Origin: Cristatella mucedo
Taxonomy: Eukaryota > Bryozoa > Phylactolaemata > Cristatellidae
Direction: 5' to 3'
Length of the DNA stretch: 64,000 nucleotides
NCBI GenBank assembly: GCA_009760855.2
Contig: WPIO01000022.1
Coordinates: forward strand, 1,191,501-1,255,500
Positions 32,860 to 46,425 of this stretch are shown here, in pieces (position 1 is the first letter of the stretch; every line of letters starts with the position of its first letter). The position numbers were made by a program, and so were the translations under genes. Below the pieces are notes generated by a model. It was not told the origin of the DNA. It saw only the letters and a program-made list of their open reading frames with translations, and did no database searches.

Positions 32860-34335
32860 ATTTTGACTAGAGAAGTTGTTTACTGCAAGCCTTAGGCTTC
32901 TTACATAGCCAATGCTCTCTGAGAGAATGTGCAGCAGGTACATTTTCGATACGAGCTTTCACATTTTTAATCAATCCAGCTAAGAAACGGCGTTAAGAAA
33001 TGGGTCCAGTGTGCTCTCACTGAGCTATTAGGTAGTGGATTCGTGACGCAGCTGCTTAACGCCAAGATCGCGAAGAGCAGCGACTTCTACTGCAAGGTCG
33101 CTGCTACTACCAAAGATTCCAATAGAATCTCTAAGCACTTCTAGCATTTGTGCTAGAGAATAGAGAGCAAGTCTTTCATCACTTGGAAGGTTCTGATCGT
33201 CTTGCTCGACGGCATCAGAAATGCCTTTACGGGAAACCCACCAGACCTCTTCACCTGTCAAGGATATGTGGGCGATCGAAGCCTATTCTTGTGACAGCAC
33301 AAATTGAGCAAAAACTATAGGATAAAGCAAATGCTTATTCGGCATTGCATCGCTGTTAGGTCAGTGACTACATCTGATTCATCCGTGACCGATAATTCTG
33401 GCTGCGTTGCACTGTCGAAGAGTGACGTGTGATCGAAGCATAGGCCCATCGTTTCAGCAGAACAAAATGCCATGCAGGAAAGTACAACTGTATTGCACGC
33501 AGCAGCAGCAGTCAAGTTTGCTAACACCTTTTTAGCTTTGAGAAAGTCCAGTAAGTAGCACAGCTGCTGTGTTTCATACTGCTGCATTTCACACTACTGT
33601 ATTTCGACGGCACGACGGCTGTATTTCAAAGTGACGGTATCGCCTCTTCGAGGCAAACTAGCAGGATGAATTAGTTGCAGGTTTGAGGTTGTTCAAGGGG
33701 ATATAATGAAAACCTCGGATATTGTATGGATAAGGGCCATTCGTCGAATGAGAATGTGCATTATCCATGCATCACACACTTGACGGTACGCAATTATAGG
33801 CACTCGCGAAGCAGAACAAGTCATCTAAGCTTCACCGTTGCATCAGTATAAAACTTGCCCTGCTCTGCTGCCTCGCCTAAGAAAGCCCATGGCAGCATGA
33901 CCACCAAGTAGTGGGCTTGGTTAACAATAACAGTATGTGTTTTAAAAAGCACTCCAAGGACAACCAACACTCGATTGAGACGCTTTGAAATCCTTTGAAG
34001 GTAAAGCAGTCACCAAGAGTAATGCTTTGCTCGCTGACGCCATTAGTGGCAAGTAGCACAATCGATTGAACTTTATCCTCACGCTGACCTACGTCTGCCT
34101 GGAAACAGTTGACCGATTGGGGACCATTCGTTAAAATAAGCCTGACTCGAACACACTGCGTTACACCCCGAGTACTGTATTGCTGAATTCTCAGACGTAA
34201 AACTGACACAGGCTCGGCTAACTCGAAATGAACGAAGCCTACGTCACATCATTAAGTATTTTAACCGGAGGCGGCACTTCATTAGAAATGAACGAGAAAA
34301 TTGAACGGGAAAATCGGCTTCTCAGCCGTGGAGAG
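32860..34335. other. Unassigned, with minus-strand open frames
   Basis: Three minus-strand frames (33028-33261, 33315-33587, 33877-34209) lie in different phases and could be a decayed transposase or host sequence. I recognise no motif, so they are not called as a gene. Confidence 0.3.
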
Positions 34336-34339
34336 CCCC

Positions 34340-35246
34340 AGCTGTTCATTGAACCTCTGCCAGCATATCTTCAGTTGAATCAGCTCGAAATCTAGGTGTC
34401 ATATTCCAAAGCGACCTCCTGTTAGACGACCATATCAGCTCCACAGTCAAATTTGCCTACTTTCAGCTTCATAACATTGCTAAAATTCGGGCTTGTTTAG
34501 ATAAAGATACCACATCTAAGTTGGTCCATGCATTCGTGACATCCCGTCTCGACTTCTGCAACTCACTGCTTACTGGCCATCCAGCATGTGCGATCAGGCG
34601 ATTGCAGCTGGTGCAAAACTCGGCAGCTAGACTTGTCTGCCGTGAGCGTCGCAGTTGCCACATTACTCCACTTCTCGCCGACCTGCACTGGCTCCCAGTC
34701 AAGCAACGGATTGACTTCAAGGTTTTGTCGCTCACTTTTAGGTCACTTCATTCTTTGGCTCCAGCCTATCTCTCAGATCTACTCCCCCATCAGGCCAAGC
34801 ATCGTACCACCCGCTTTTCGGAATCCAACAGTCTAGAAATACCTCGTACAAACCTTAAATCCTTTGGAGACCGTGCATTTAGTTCGTATGCTCCCACAGC
34901 CTGGAACTCCCTCCCGACCTGCGTCAGAACATCCCCTGACCTGACCACATTTAAAAGGAACCTAAAAACACACCTATTTAGGACAGCATTTAGTGGGTCC
35001 CTGTGATTCGTCCTTTATGTGCTTATGCGTGCTGACACTGTGCATGCTGCCACTAACCACATTTGCATGCTGACCCTGTGCATGTCACCCCTAACCATAT
35101 TATTCAGTTTGTTTGTTTTTCAAGTATGATTTTACTTACCATTCAATTGCATTTCACTTTACAGCAAATGTAAAGTGCCTAGAGAGAGATTAAGTTCTCT
35201 GAGGGCGCTTTATCAAGTGAATTATTATTATTATTATATTATTACT
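34340..35246 (+). mobile_element. LINE B copy, best preserved
   Basis: The open frame 34521-35006 (161 codons) encodes VHAFVTSRLDFCNSLLTG, CAIRRLQLVQNSAARLVCRE, DLHWLPVKQRIDFKVLSLTF and PTAWNSLPTCVRTSPDLTTF, preceded by LLDDHISSTVKFAYFQLHNI. This is the C-terminal part of a CR1/L2-like ORF2. It is followed by about 200 nt of 3' UTR, the hairpin AAAGTGCCTAGAGAGAGATT...TCTCTGAGGGCGCTTT and (ATT)n. The endonuclease and RT core are missing. Confidence 0.93.
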
Positions 35247-35691
35247 AGCTTGTTGCCGGATCAGCTTACCACCTGTCAGACAGACACGCTGGGCGTAGCA
35301 TCGATGCACTCCAGTTCGCAAGTCCAGGACCGCTCGGATAGGGCTGCTCGAACCTCGAACCTGCTTCGTATCGGCTGCAGAGCCGATTGGCTTTCGAGGG
35401 CCGATTACCTGTCCGTATCCGCTAAGATGCGGCAAATCCCGCCTGGTTGCGTGGCACTCCCTTCAGCCCGGGAGGGTCCTTGGCCGATTGCCTAATGCTT
35501 TCCAGTGTATGAAAATATTTGAATCTCGAAAACTGCATAGTCGTTTCCGCTCTCATTGTCACCGGTAGCAGCGCTGAGAAATGAAAGCGAAGGGTGCGTC
35601 GGCTAGTGGCATATCCTGTAACATGATTTCGCTTTTTCTCTGAATCGGCGTCTTTCTCACTCGCTCGCTCGTTCACTCTCACTCTCTCTGC

Positions 35692-35692
<1 letters not shown>

Positions 35693-35779
<87 letters not shown>

Positions 35780-35802
35780 ACACAAACACACACACACATA
35801 TA

Positions 35803-35851
<49 letters not shown>
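35693..35851. repeat. Compound (TC)n-(CA)n-(TG)n microsatellite
   Basis: TC at 35693-35777, then CA with a TATAT break, then TG at 35805-35851. Confidence 0.99.
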
Positions 35852-35856
<5 letters not shown>

Positions 35857-37822
35857 TGAAAGGAAAATAGACCAACGGAGGCTATGCATAGAGAGTTTCT
35901 AGTATGCTACCTACAGTGAAGACATTATAGACTTAGAAACAAACTTATTTTACCTTTTCCTCGTCGGTCAATCAAAGCGAAAGCTGAGGGGCGTGTCGCC
36001 AGACCTGGCTGGGGACCCCAGTCTGGTAGTCCAACTTTCTTACGCCGCGACGACCAAACTTCTACACATAATGTATAGGAGTCATCCAATAATGCAAATG
36101 CAGTAATAAAAACTCTGGGTGGGCAGGCAAACGGGGAGACTGGAAAAATCTAATCGAACCAGAATGAAACGTCGGCCATCAGAACACAATCATCCAAAGC
36201 GTTCAGCCTCGTAAAAGTGTAAAAGGGCTCGATGACAATTTCAGATAGCCCCGACTTCATTTGTCCAACTGCTTGTTATAATAATTTTAGGGTGTGTGAA
36301 AATTGGGTTTTGCGCTGTTCTACTGCTGGATTCCTCCGTTAAATGATATAGCCTAGAATTCCAGCTCCTTTACATAATATACGCTATTACAAACGTGGTA
36401 CTGGCTTCCACGTCTGCAAAGAACAAGGTCACAAATACAGCGCTCCTAACGGTGCTTGTCTCAATCGACATGCGATGAGTACTGCTGAAGCATGAACCTA
36501 CTATTATAGACTCCTCTCCCTTGCATGCGTGATGTAGTACCCCAAACCCAGCGGAAAATTGCCACAAAATCGTAGCCAATTTAGTAAGAAAGTCGATAAC
36601 GTAAACACAGCTTTAGTAATGTTTTTCATGAGCACGGTCTGGCATGTACTCTTTAACTGGTTCACTCTTTACATTTTTTTATTCTCGTCTATTCTCTAAA
36701 ATAAATCTCTCATGATTTGAACCGAGTTTTTTGACAGCTAATATTGTTTAATATCCCTGCTCACTTAATGGTCGTTTGTGTATGCGGGTTAGTTGTGCAC
36801 TTGTCACCTCAACATCTTCCCAAGCAAGTCTTTAGAAACGGTCAGTTGCATACTGCATCAGTTCAAAAACGGAATCAGCAGTCTTAGAGACGGTCACCAA
36901 GTCGGTTGCGGCTGGGCCTTTGCTCAGCTACACGCTTATAGGCACGGTCTTTAATATTCATTCGGAAGAATGTTTACCTGCAATGTTTCGCTAGTTAGGA
37001 TGTGAATCGTCAAGTCGCACTCATTATCTGCCGGAAAGAGCATAAAAAAGGATAAAAATGATCGACTTGAGCTATGAATTTGAAAGAAGTGAAGAATAAC
37101 TACGACGGGCGATACGCTCAGACGCTAGGCGTGAGAGGACGTTTACTCGGAAGTGAGGCACTCTCGGATGTGAATCGCCAGGTTCCACGATCAACCTCAA
37201 TCCTTTTTTCTCTCTGTTTCTTTCGTAATAGCTGCAGGTCCGTCTCAGACCGCAGAAAACTCTTAACACGTCCCATGCACACATGTCTATTTAGTCAAGT
37301 GGTGCAAGTATTTATATTTCGTATGTTCACAAGTATGTATGACAAAATGCCGATGATCGGTAGCTAGCGGGTAGCTAGCCTCGGCTGTCTCGGAGGCTGC
37401 AAGGTTCCGGTTCCGGACGCCGACTCGCTGAGACGCTCCCGTCTCGCCTGTCTAATTTGATGTAGTGGCAACGCTATATTAGGCTTGCCGTTCAACTTCT
37501 GCCACATTTGTGCAGTTTGGAGGATGTTGCTTTTCTAAGATGGTAGGGGTGGGCGTGTGAAATACTCGTGTAGGTGCGCATCGCGGCCGCAACAAGCAAG
37601 ACTTGCCGCTCTTCTGACAAGAAAGGCTCTCTTTGATTCATCTTTAAAGAGGCTTTTTTGCAGCAGGCAGGTCATTTTGTCAGTACATTCAGCAGTACTC
37701 ATCGGTTTGTTAGCCAAGACGCATTGCACGGTTGCCCACCACCAGCTTTGGGCTGGTGAGAGGCGACAGAGAGAGACCACTAGCGGTCTGTGAGAGTGAA
37801 GGGAAGAGAGCAGGGGGCCGTG

Positions 37823-37824
<2 letters not shown>
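35852..37824. other. Unassigned intergenic sequence
   Basis: About 2 kb without a recognisable gene, RNA or repeat family. Confidence 0.4.
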
Positions 37825-37900
<76 letters not shown>

Positions 37901-37996
37901 CGGAGTGGGAGAGAGATATAGAGTGAGAGAGAGAGGGGCGGAGAGAGAGACGGAGAGAGAGAGAGAGCGAGAGAGAGAGACGGAGTGAGAGAGAGA
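37825..37996. repeat. (GA)n microsatellite with GGGA/GGAG variants
   Basis: A pure GA block of about 70 bp followed by about 100 bp of interrupted GA. Confidence 0.98.
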
Positions 37997-38109
37997 AGAA
38001 TGGAGAGTCACATACCAGCATCAAGCTCTGTTTCTTCTTTGTCCTCTTTCTCCCCTCCACCTTAGCTTATCCGACTCTCCCCTTTTTTACCATTTACATT
38101 ACCTCCATA

Positions 38110-39040
38110 CGCAATGTATTGCATCTCCACATGCAACTCCACAAAGCCGCCAAGACTAACTGGGTGTTACGCAGGAGAGTTTTGCATAGCGAACTCAAAG
38201 CCTACGGGGCTTCCGGTACTCGTTCGGTAGCCAACAGACTTCTTCTCACAAAACAAAGAGAAATTGGGAAGCACAGCAGAGTCAGGAGGGTTGCAGCTGA
38301 GATAGTAAGTAGCATAGAAATAGCAGCTCAGGACGGCTGGAAAAGATGTGCCATAGTCTGCAGCAGAAGATTATATGTCGTTGCGTAAGAATTGCGAAGT
38401 TGAGTTCCACAGCCTAGGAACTGTAGAGCAAAAGCGTCTGTTACCAATGGTGTTTAAGCGGAGGAATGGAACAGCTAGTTTATTTTCCGTTGAGGACTGG
38501 AGGGCACAAGGAGGCCGAAACTGGTGTAGCAGTTCAACTAGTTGGATAGGTGTCAAGCCGTGGCGGGTTTGATTGGGATAACGTAAGAATTTTACTCTGT
38601 ATCCCTTGGTTAAACGGAAGCCACCGGGCTCTTCCAGCAAAGGAGATACATGGTCAAACCTGCTGAACTTGTTAACTAGATTTGTAGTCATATTCACCTC
38701 CAGATACAGTGGCCTGGTGACTTTGTTCAGTACCCCAGCCAAAAAGGTACTAGAATAATCAAGCCAAGACAAAACCTGGGGCCTAGACAGGTTTTTAGCA
38801 AGCCACCGTTGTAGCCAGGTAATCATCTTAGAATGAGATTGGACGTGATGGCTAGCGGTGGAGGCAATTTCCTTAGTAGAACTTTCAAAATGTAGGCAGT
38901 TGTCAAAGACGACACCTAAATTCCGAGCACACGGCGACAGTCTCACAACAGTCACTTGTTAGATTGGCGAAATATTCTAGTCCAGCTACCCGATTGGGAG
39001 TATCAGTTCTGCTTTATCATCACTAAAAGTTAAAGGAAAT
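38110..39040 (-). mobile_element. LINE A copy, minus strand
   Basis: Minus-strand frame 38371-38955 (194 codons) encodes LSPCARNLGVVFDNCLHFES, STASHHVQSHSKM, LAVPFLRLNTIGNRRF and VPRLWNSTSQFLRND. This is the post-RT C-terminal part of LINE A. The 3' UTR continues to about 38110 (minus strand: AGTTAGTCTTGGCGGCTTTG). A decayed FSDDKAELIL segment lies at the 5' end near 39020. Deletions and stops show it is dead. Confidence 0.88.
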
Positions 39041-39779
39041 GTTATCACCCCCTCTTCTACCCTATCCCTTCTTTCCGCCTCACGGCGCTCTCCGGCGTCT
39101 GCTTTTGCCGGCTCAGTTGAATGCAATGCCGCTGGTATGTGTATCTGACAGGAACACAATTCTCAGGAAATTCGAGACAACCTGAACGCTGGCCACCGAG
39201 CACCAAGACAGCCAGGCAAACACTAGGCAGAGCTATTGTGCACTTTGTCTCCTCCGCCGTAATTGACACGCTGCTCTAATTCATTAAGCATGCAGGCTGA
39301 ATCCCTCACCTCGTGCGAAGTAGTGCTCAGCTCATCAGCTGCGTGCCTCTGAGCGTCGGTGCATTCGCTACTCAAATTAAAGAGCACCTGCGGGATCAAG
39401 TGCAAGATCGTCGATCCTTTTTAGCTAAGAGAGGGCACCGATAATAAAGGGTTACCCTTGACCTTAGATAAACAACCGCGCTCACGTTGCAGCCATTAAT
39501 ACCCGATGACAATACGCTCTTACAGTAAACTGCGAGTAGAGTCAACGGTCCATTATTTGCGAATTACGCCATTTGCGGCGTAACTTTCCTTACAGTAGGC
39601 AATGCTTGACTGAGACTCGTGTGTGACTTCTGTTTAATCCTGGCAGCAAGGAGGAACCTGAGGTCAACCGCAGCTACCTCCACCCCTCGATCAACCTCGT
39701 TGCTAGCTAGATTGCCTAACTAACTTGCTGTCGAGTTGAGACAGCCTCGCTCGTGGCGCCAAGTTCGCGGTGGTTGCAT
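39041..39779. other. Unassigned intergenic sequence
   Basis: No gene or repeat recognised. Confidence 0.4.
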
Positions 39780-41340
39780 ACTCCCAGCATAATGGATTTT
39801 CCCTTCGTCCCAGCCGAAAGACTACGCGAAAAGTCTTCGGAAAACGGACGTACGGGCGGGCGGGCGGCGGGGCGGAGGGGACAGCTGCCCGAGGCCTCGG
39901 ACTGTCATTGCGTCGGAGCTTTGAGGCCAGAGCTCACCGAGCGCCGAGCCGCTGCAGCAGCAGCCGATGCCGACACAGCGAGTGCTGCTACTGCACGATG
40001 CGTAAATGCGTCGCATCCTATTACTACAAAGGATCATGACTCGTCAATGTCCCTGCAGCGAGGCATTCAATTGCACGAGGACACGGCAGAGCGGGCGAGC
40101 GAACAGCTGCGATAGCCTCAAGGGGTGCCTATCAAGGCACCCTTGAGGCACGAGCCATCGCCGGGCTAGCAAATGCTGCTTGGCTTGCTATCCCTCGGCT
40201 TCTCTCTAATATCTCCCCAAACCCCTCTCCTCACTTGCGGCGAGAGAAGTTTGCAGCAACGCAACGCCGAGTGCACGCCGAGGTGCCCGCTCGCTCGAGC
40301 GAGCGAGTGGCAGTTCTCTCCGTCCGGCTTTCTGCAGAAGGATTTCTGCTTTGGAGTCGACTAGCCGAGTGACAATATATGTTTATATATATATGCGAAA
40401 TCGGAAGCGGCGACAGAAAGGCAGGCCGGAAGGAGCGTCTCACCTGCAATCGCGTCGGCTGTCTGCCCCAACTGTGGACGAATCCCAAACGCCAAAAAGC
40501 AATCCCTCGAAACTCGAACGCGAGGCTTGGGACTTTGACCGCTGGCCGAACGCCCGTCCAGCGAGCAGCCAGAGACCGGCGGGGGCGGGTCGCTCTCGTC
40601 CAATACCTCGCCGGACCAAAAGTGCTGCCAAGACGTAATGCGTCAGCGCCGCGGCGCTCGGAGCGACTCAAGCTCGTCAAAGGAGAGCCGTAGGAGAGCC
40701 GCTCCCTCCCAGAGTGCTGTACGACGACTGGACGCGAGCTCTGCTCTGCTCTGCTCTGCTCTGCTCTCTCTCTCTCACACTGCTGTTCAGCCAGCGAGCC
40801 GGTCTCCCCCGCCTCCGCCTCGAGGCTGCTTAGCTGAGCCGCTGGAGGAGTGGCCCAGCTCGATGTTCTGACCCGGACATTTTCTGCTGCGGCGGCGGCG
40901 GCGGCGGCCGAGCTTCTGGCGCCCAGCCCGAGCACGAACCGAATGCAGAGACGCCGAGCGATCGATTTTCACCGATGGAAATGCGGGCCGCTCTAGGGGC
41001 GCTCCGCCAACTGTTTGCATACGCTTATCGACTGACTGACTGCGGCGGCAGCAGCCGCACCGCGGCGGCCGCGGAGCGTGCCGCCTCGGCTCTGCCTCAG
41101 CTTCGCGCTCCCTTTCCTTGCCTCGGGAGCGGATGCATTGAAAAAGACGGCCTCCGTCGAAGAACAGGCCTGCCGACCACGCCCACGCTGCCCTGACCCG
41201 AAGAGCGCGTCCGCAGCAGATGCACGCGCCAACCGCTGGAGCAGGGCAGGAGGAGAGGCGAGCCAGAAAACGCCGCCGCGCGAGGCCGCCGCGAGGCCAC
41301 AGCTATCAGTCCGATCACTCGGATGGAGAATCAATTCCTG
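39780..41340. promoter_or_regulatory. Orphan CpG-rich block
   Basis: About 1.5 kb of CpG-rich DNA comparable to the blocks at G-gamma 1 and DIRAS, but with no recognised exon. It includes GGGC repeats at 39855-39880, (CTCTG)n at 40740-40765 and (CGG)n at 40890-40910. An ATG in good context at 39792 opens a frame (MDFPFVPAERLREKSSENGR) of unknown identity. The block may be the promoter of a gene whose exons I cannot see. Confidence 0.35.
40115..40149. repeat. Inverted repeat of about 15 bp
   Basis: GCCTCAAGGGGTGCCT pairs with AGGCACCCTTGAGGC across a loop of about 4 nt, with one bulged G. Confidence 0.9.
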
Positions 41341-42228
41341 TCGTATTAATTAAGAACTGCTACATCGTAGCCGAGTCCTAGAGAAGGTTTTACAGCCGCC
41401 GGAGTTGGCGATCGCCAGGGTGGCGCCCGTAAATTGGCCTCGACGTACGATGACTAGGCGAAGTGTCGTCACTACGCTCGCGTTGTAACTATCGAGCAAG
41501 TGCACAGCGGGACTTGGGCTCTGCAGCTTCGCCGCATTCTCTATTCCTGCTTTTAAGTCAATCTCATCCAGCGGGCTTAGCCATCTGTTGGACTACGGGC
41601 AGTAACTTCGCTAGTTACAAACAAAGCAGTCATCATTGCAGCCCAAAAGTAGAGACCTCCCGCGCTCGATTTCTTGATTTCTATCAACAGATTCACACAG
41701 CTCAAACAAGCCAATTTCCAATCCTAGTGATCTTCAGATAAGTGACCTAAGTGGAATTACTTTTTTCAAGACAAATGTAAAGCGCTTCAACCCAGCATTC
41801 AAGTATCTACGTAGAATACAGTAGTTCCTGGACGAAGCTTGTGGCCATATAATAGCGCCGACCTTCCTACCTATACCCGGCACCTTCAGGTGCCCCTCCC
41901 CGAAGATAACTGGGCTTACTAGTCGGAATGTCCACATCAATCGCGGCTGTTCTTAGTATTGCAAGTAGAATAGTCTCTACCCTCTATTTGAGTAGTGTCT
42001 ACCGAAATTTTCACGTCAATGTTTCAAACCTCGCCCTCACTGATGCGAGAGCAAAATTTCAATACCATTAGGGATAGTATGCGGCCGAGAGTGGGGTGAG
42101 GATGTGACACGGGAAATGAGAGGAGAAATGAAAATGAGAGTCGAGAACACGAAGCAGAGAGAAGATACAAAAGAACTAGAGGAAGCATTTCAGGACTGAA
42201 GAACGGTAGTGGATAAAATTCAAGTGGG
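41341..42228. other. Unassigned intergenic sequence
   Basis: No gene or repeat family recognised. Confidence 0.4.
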
Positions 42229-42231
42229 GAG

Positions 42232-42269
<38 letters not shown>

Positions 42270-42470
42270 CAGAGAGAGAGACAGAGAGAGAGAGACAGCG
42301 AGAGAGAGAGACAGAGATACAGAGAGAGACAGAGAGAGACAGAGAGACAGAGACACGGAGAGACAGAGACACAGAGAGAGACACAGAGAGAGAGAGAGAG
42401 AGAGACAGACAGAGACAGAGACAGACAGAGACAGAGACAGAGACAGAGACAGAGACAGAGACAGAGACAG
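42229..42470. repeat. (GA)n/(GAGACA)n microsatellite
   Basis: Interrupted GA grading into near-perfect hexamers (AGAGAC) at 42420-42470. Confidence 0.97.
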
Positions 42471-44884
<2,414 letters not shown>

Positions 44885-45065
44885 TGCTTATATAGCTTGC
44901 AGGCAGAAGAGCCGTACAGTAGCGGCTGTCGCTCGCAGGGTTAGAACGAAGAATTGCTGCCTGCTGCAGGGCTCCAACGCACGACCTGTGTTTTTGCAGT
45001 GCGGGCTCAAGTGCCGTCGGCATGAGAATGACTGCGATGTCACGGGCCTGAATTCGTTCGAGAGG
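44885..45065 (-). repeat. SINE2 copy
   Basis: Minus strand: AGGTCGTGCGTTGGAGCCCT (decayed B box), then GCGAGCGACAGCCGCTACTG and ACGGCTCTTCTGCCTGCAAG, colinear with 22975-23100. Confidence 0.6.
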
Positions 45066-46117
45066 TGCTAGATAGATTGGGAAGGAAGAAAGGAATGACC
45101 CAGGCCGCAACCCACCCGCCCCCTCGTCCCCCTACGGGACTCGAGAGCTTGCAGGGGGGGGGGCTTGGAGCAGTGACCTGCATCGCCCTCTATATCAGGA
45201 CAGGGTATGAGCACAGGGGTAAGGTAGTCTGCAAGTGACACGGACATGGTTTTTTCGAGTTTTCCTTTATTTTATCGAATAAAACGCAATGATTGTCAAT
45301 ACTTTCCGATCGTGCCCCTCATGAAAAGCCAAGGTCCCGTGCGTGCGTGCGTGCGGGCGGGCTGGGTGCTTGCCCTCACATAGGAGAGGAGCAGTAGCCA
45401 TCGAGCCTCTAAAGGGTCAGCTATAGAAGCAATTGCAAACAGCACAGAGCCATGTACAGGTAATAAACTCCCATTGATTGACATCGTGTTTATTCTTCAG
45501 TTCTGCTCTTCTCGGCCAGTCTATACAGTCATTCATAAAATGTCAAGTTATGGAACGGGGGAAAATTCCTGATTGGTTTATTGTAAATTTAATAACCGTA
45601 AAGTATCAGTCGCGACACATTTATTTAGTTCTGGATAACTTATACCCTACTTTAGCATCAGCCAAACCAGAGGGGGAGCACAGCGCCTCAGCCACGAAAT
45701 GCTTTCACGGTAATCTAGTGCTACTGGTTCGCTTCTTAATAGCAGGCGGCTGTCACCGTGTCACGACGTCACCGTGTTGGTTTCCATCTCGGAGTCGATG
45801 AATTGATGCAGATCTCCTTGCTTTCATTCTGCTTGCAGAATCAGAAAGGCGTATCGCGAGCCTACGTCTGACTGCAGAAATGTTCATAGTTTTAAATTCT
45901 CTTCAAGGTCGAGATGAGGGACCATCAATTGGAAAAGGCCGAACCATACCTGGTGACTCTTATTTAATTTCTTCGTCCTTCCCTTTTGCAATGCATGCAG
46001 TTCATTAGACTTCTAAAACTATTTCTGAAAGAGAATTGTAGCTTGTTGGTATTACAGATGCATTGCGATGCACTTGTTCGCTAAAGCGGCTCCTTCTTCT
46101 CGTGCGACTGCTCTTCT
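45066..46117. other. Unassigned intergenic sequence
   Basis: No gene or repeat recognised apart from short G runs and (GTGC)n at 45332-45350. Confidence 0.4.
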
Positions 46118-46260
46118 TTAATGCTCGCCCCGACCGAGGTCAAGGTGAATGTATTCAACGGCCTGACGGCTTGGACTCAAGCCCCTTCGCATATGTGACG
46201 CGCCACGATTGAGATTAAAATCTCTTAGGGCACTACAAACATTTATTATGTATGTTTTAA
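46118..46260 (+). repeat. SINE1 copy
   Basis: GACCGAGGTCAAGGTGAATG, then the B-box-like GGACTCAAGCCCC, CGCATATGTGACGCGCC and the hairpin GATTGAGATTAAAATCTCTT. Confidence 0.65.
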
Positions 46261-46267
46261 TAAAATG

Positions 46268-46425
46268 ACCTGCATGCTCCTCGTCTTAGCTCGAAATACG
46301 GTATTCGCATTTTACGAGCGAGCTCGTGAGTTCGAGCCTTACCACAGGTCATCGCGTATTTCCTGCTGAAAAGAGGGATGGTGGCCACTAAGTCTCTTCT
46401 TCCGCTATTTATATTAAGCTGCTGC
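46268..46425 (+). repeat. SINE2 copy
   Basis: The B-box-like CTCGTGAGTTCGAGCC is followed by a GGATGGTGGCCACTAAGTCT body and CTTCTTCCGCTATTTA. It lies directly downstream of a SINE1 copy in the same orientation. Confidence 0.6.

Noticed and set aside
33028-34209. Three minus-strand frames considered as a Tigger/Jerky-type transposase
   Set aside because: They lie in different frames and none shows a DDE motif, helix-turn-helix signature or alignable block I can name.
39792-40112. Possible first coding exon starting MDFPFVPAERLREK
   Set aside because: Good initiation context, but the content is unrecognised and becomes GC-driven low complexity. Kept only as a note in the CpG-rich block.
40231-40935. 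234-codon minus-strand frame
   Set aside because: Overlaps several plus-strand frames of similar quality in GC-rich DNA. No domain.
41764-41815. LINE B tail from AAATGTAAAGCGCTTCAA
   Set aside because: Only about 17 bp match and no paired half of the hairpin or (ATT)n tail follows.
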